Assembly: GCA_035652075.1 (NCBI GenBank)
Contig: DASREL010000151.1
Span: forward strand, 1 to 21,190
Direction: 5' to 3'
Length of the DNA: 21,190 nucleotides
From: Gp6-AA45 sp035652075
GTDB taxonomy: Bacteria; Acidobacteriota; Vicinamibacteria; Vicinamibacterales; CAVVIG01
Below the pieces are notes generated by a model. That model ran no database searches. It was given only the letters and a program-made list of their open reading frames with translations, and was not told where the DNA came from. Of the stretch, positions 19,589-21,190 are shown piece by piece (the first letter of the stretch is position 1; the number at the start of each line of letters is the position of its first letter). Made by a program: the position numbers and the translations under genes.

Positions 19589-21190
19589 TTATCCGGTATT
19601 TCTCAGCCCCGCGGCGATGCCGTTGACGGTCACGACGAACGCGTGATGTAACCGCTCGTCGTCGGAGGTGCTGCGGCGCAGCCGCCGCAGTAGTTCGATC
19701 TGCACCAGGTTGATCGGATCGACGTACGGGTTGCGGACGTCGATCGAGCGGCGCAGGACCGGGTTGTTCTCGACGAGCGCGCGATGGCGCGTGACACGCA
19801 GGATGGCCGCGATCGCCGTCGCGAGCCTGTCGCGCATGCCGTGGCCGACGGGCTGCAGATCGGCGGAGACGAGTTCGCGGTCGTACAAGGCGGCGATGCG
19901 CGCGTCGGCTTTCGCCAAGACCATTTCCATCAAATCGATCGTCGAGCGGAAATAGGGCCACTCGTCGTACATCTCCGCCAGCAAGGCGTCGTCGCCGCGC
20001 GCGGAGGCCGTGCCGAGCGCCGCATCGACGCCGAGCCACGACGCGAGCAGCAGTCGCGTTTGCGTCCACGCGAATTGCCATGGGATCGCGCGCAGGCTCT
20101 CGACGCCGCCTCCGCCGGACGGACGCCGCGCAGGACGGCTGCCGATGTTGATCGTCCGCAATTCCGGCTCGGGCGTCGCTTGACGGAAATAGGCGACGAA
20201 CCGCGGATCGTCACGGACCACTGCGCGATACGACGAGCGGCCCTCGTCGTACAGCCGATCCATGCACGCGCGCCATTCGGGTTTCGGTCCGACTGGAGGC
20301 GTGAGCGTCGCGTCGAGCGTCGCGGTCGTGTAAATCTCCAGCGTCCGCGCCGCGATGTCGCGCAGTCCGAACTTCGCCTGGATCATCTCGCCCTGTTCGG
20401 TGACACGGAGCGTGCCGTTGACGGATCCCGGCGGCTGTGACTGAATCGCGAGATACGTCGGTCCACCTCCGCGGCCGACGCTGCCGCCGCGGCCGTGGAA
20501 CAACGTCAGGCGGATGTTGTGCTCGGCGCAGACGCGCACGATCGCCTCCTGCGCGCGGTACAACGCCCAGGCTGCGCTGAAGCGTCCCGCATCTTTCGCC
20601 GAATCCGAGTAGCCGACCATCACTTCCTGATGACCGCGGATCCGCTGCCGATACCACGGAATCGCAAACAGGCGGCGCAGCACGTCCGGCGCCGCGTCGA
20701 GATCGTCAGCGGTCTCGAAGAGCGGCACGATCCGCTGGGGATGCGCCGTCTTCGCGTGACGCTGCAGCGAATCGACCGCGAGGACGTCCTCGGCGCGTCT
20801 CGCCATCGTGATGACGTACGCACCGAGCGACTCGGGATGGATCTCGGCGGCCGCGCGAAACGTGTCGACGACGTCCCGCACGGTGTCGGGCGCCGATTCG
20901 ATCCGCTCGCGCGGATGCTTCGCGAGCCAGTCGATCGCTTCCGCATGGCGCGCCGAATCCTGACGGATATCCAGCCGCGCGAGCACGAGGCCGAACGTCG
21001 CGACGCGACGTAGGATGTCCGTCAACCGGCCGCGCGCGATGAGCTCGTTGCCGGTGTCGATGAGCGACCGATAGCAGAGCAGCAGCGGCTCGCGCAGTTC
21101 GTCTTGCGACAGATAGGCAGGCCTGAAGGCCTGCGCTACAACATCATCTGGGCTGACGTAGCGCAGCCCTTCAGGGCTGCCGGCGATATC
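19589..21190 (-). CDS. ppc: Phosphoenolpyruvate carboxylase, C-terminal part (N-terminus outside window)
   Basis: The frame is open from the right window edge to TAA at 19589, about 533 residues of an enzyme normally near 900. It carboxylates PEP to oxaloacetate, feeding the TCA cycle and the aspartate family. Conserved blocks are TDILRRVATFGLVLARLDIRQDS, MVGYSDSAKDAGRFSAAW, the catalytic glycine loop FHGRGGSVGRGGGPTY, then GSVNGTLRVTEQGEMIQAKFG, and IPWQFAWTQTRLLLASWLG. The C-terminus LRNTG is the characteristic end of PEP carboxylases. Just upstream of YLSQDELREPLLLCYRSL the frame crosses two inverted copies of the dispersed palindrome, which add GSPEGLRYV and VAQAFRPA. The TTG at 21025 is not the true start, since homology continues upstream of it. 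Confidence 0.94.
   Translation of the reverse strand, partial: DIAGSPEGLRYVSPDDVVAQAFRPAYLSQDELREPLLLCYRSLIDTGNELIARGRLTDILRRVATFGLVLARLDIRQDSARHAEAIDWLAKHPRERIESAPDTVRDVVDTFRAAAEIHPESLGAYVITMARRAEDVLAVDSLQRHAKTAHPQRIVPLFETADDLDAAPDVLRRLFAIPWYRQRIRGHQEVMVGYSDSAKDAGRFSAAWALYRAQEAIVRVCAEHNIRLTLFHGRGGSVGRGGGPTYLAIQSQPPGSVNGTLRVTEQGEMIQAKFGLRDIAARTLEIYTTATLDATLTPPVGPKPEWRACMDRLYDEGRSSYRAVVRDDPRFVAYFRQATPEPELRTINIGSRPARRPSGGGGVESLRAIPWQFAWTQTRLLLASWLGVDAALGTASARGDDALLAEMYDEWPYFRSTIDLMEMVLAKADARIAALYDRELVSADLQPVGHGMRDRLATAIAAILRVTRHRALVENNPVLRRSIDVRNPYVDPINLVQIELLRRLRRSTSDDERLHHAFVVTVNGIAAGLRNTG
21116..21181. repeat. Two inverted palindromes (AQAFRPA element copies 2 and 3) inside ppc
   Basis: Copy 2 (21116-21139, minus) is identical over 24 nt to 4363-4386. 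Copy 3 (21158-21181, plus) differs at only two positions, and they compensate: the stem GCAGGCC..GGCCTGC becomes GCAGCCC..GGGCTGC, so the hairpin is preserved. An 18-nt spacer separates the copies. Together they form a BIME-like pair read in frame by ppc. Confidence 0.85.

Noticed and set aside
19589..21025. TTG 21025 as the PEP carboxylase start
   Set aside because: Coding similarity (LLLCYRSLIDTGNELIARG) continues upstream in frame to the window edge.

Overview
The window is about 21 kb of GC-rich bacterial chromosome, densely packed with housekeeping genes that often overlap. I see no phage, insertion sequence, CRISPR array, tRNA or rRNA. A lipoprotein signal, a periplasmic-type HtrA protease, a type II thymidine kinase, bacterial Ku and several families of short dispersed palindromes suggest a Gram-negative soil or environmental lineage. 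My best guess is Acidobacteriota (Vicinamibacteria-like); this is inference, not shown by the sequence.

Layout. (1) 1-2929, minus strand: the start of a lipoprotein gene, a palindromic repeat, and a secreted M1 metallopeptidase. (2) 2923-6233, plus strand: a sulfite-reduction operon of precorrin-2 dehydrogenase, uroporphyrinogen-III methyltransferase and a siroheme/4Fe-4S sulfite (nitrite) reductase. It is preceded by a 34-codon leader ORF with seven cysteine codons and an intrinsic terminator that ends next to the first start codon. (3) 6258-8642, plus: a promoter, a SAM-I riboswitch, homoserine dehydrogenase and threonine synthase. (4) 8605-10235, minus: hsp20 and an HtrA/DegP protease. (5) 10278-12938, plus: elongation factor P, thymidine kinase, an unknown two-TM protein and Ku. 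(6) 12898-14474, minus: a CDP-alcohol phosphatidyltransferase and a secreted unknown protein. (7) 14531-19579, plus: uvrC, an M50 protease, trpS, scpA and scpB. (8) 19589-21190, minus: the C-terminal part of PEP carboxylase, cut by the window edge.

The most notable system is the leader at 2966-3139. I can draw a complete cysteine-specific attenuator by hand: a poly-Cys tract, a 1:2 hairpin, a 2:3 antiterminator with 12 of 13 positions paired, and a 13-bp 3:4 terminator with a U-tract. It feeds siroheme synthesis and sulfite reduction, and so indicates that the reductase serves cysteine synthesis rather than nitrite use. About 3.2 kb downstream a second sulfur-sensing RNA, a SAM-I riboswitch, holds the ribosome binding site of homoserine dehydrogenase inside its P1 helix. 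Two adjacent operons are therefore controlled by RNA sensors of two sulfur metabolites.

Two further themes recur. Palindromic or tandem repeats of intergenic type have been absorbed in frame into coding sequences (uroporphyrinogen methyltransferase, PEP carboxylase, UvrC, the HtrA linker). Many genes also carry a TANNNT-like hexamer 6-8 nt before the start codon, suggesting common leaderless transcription.
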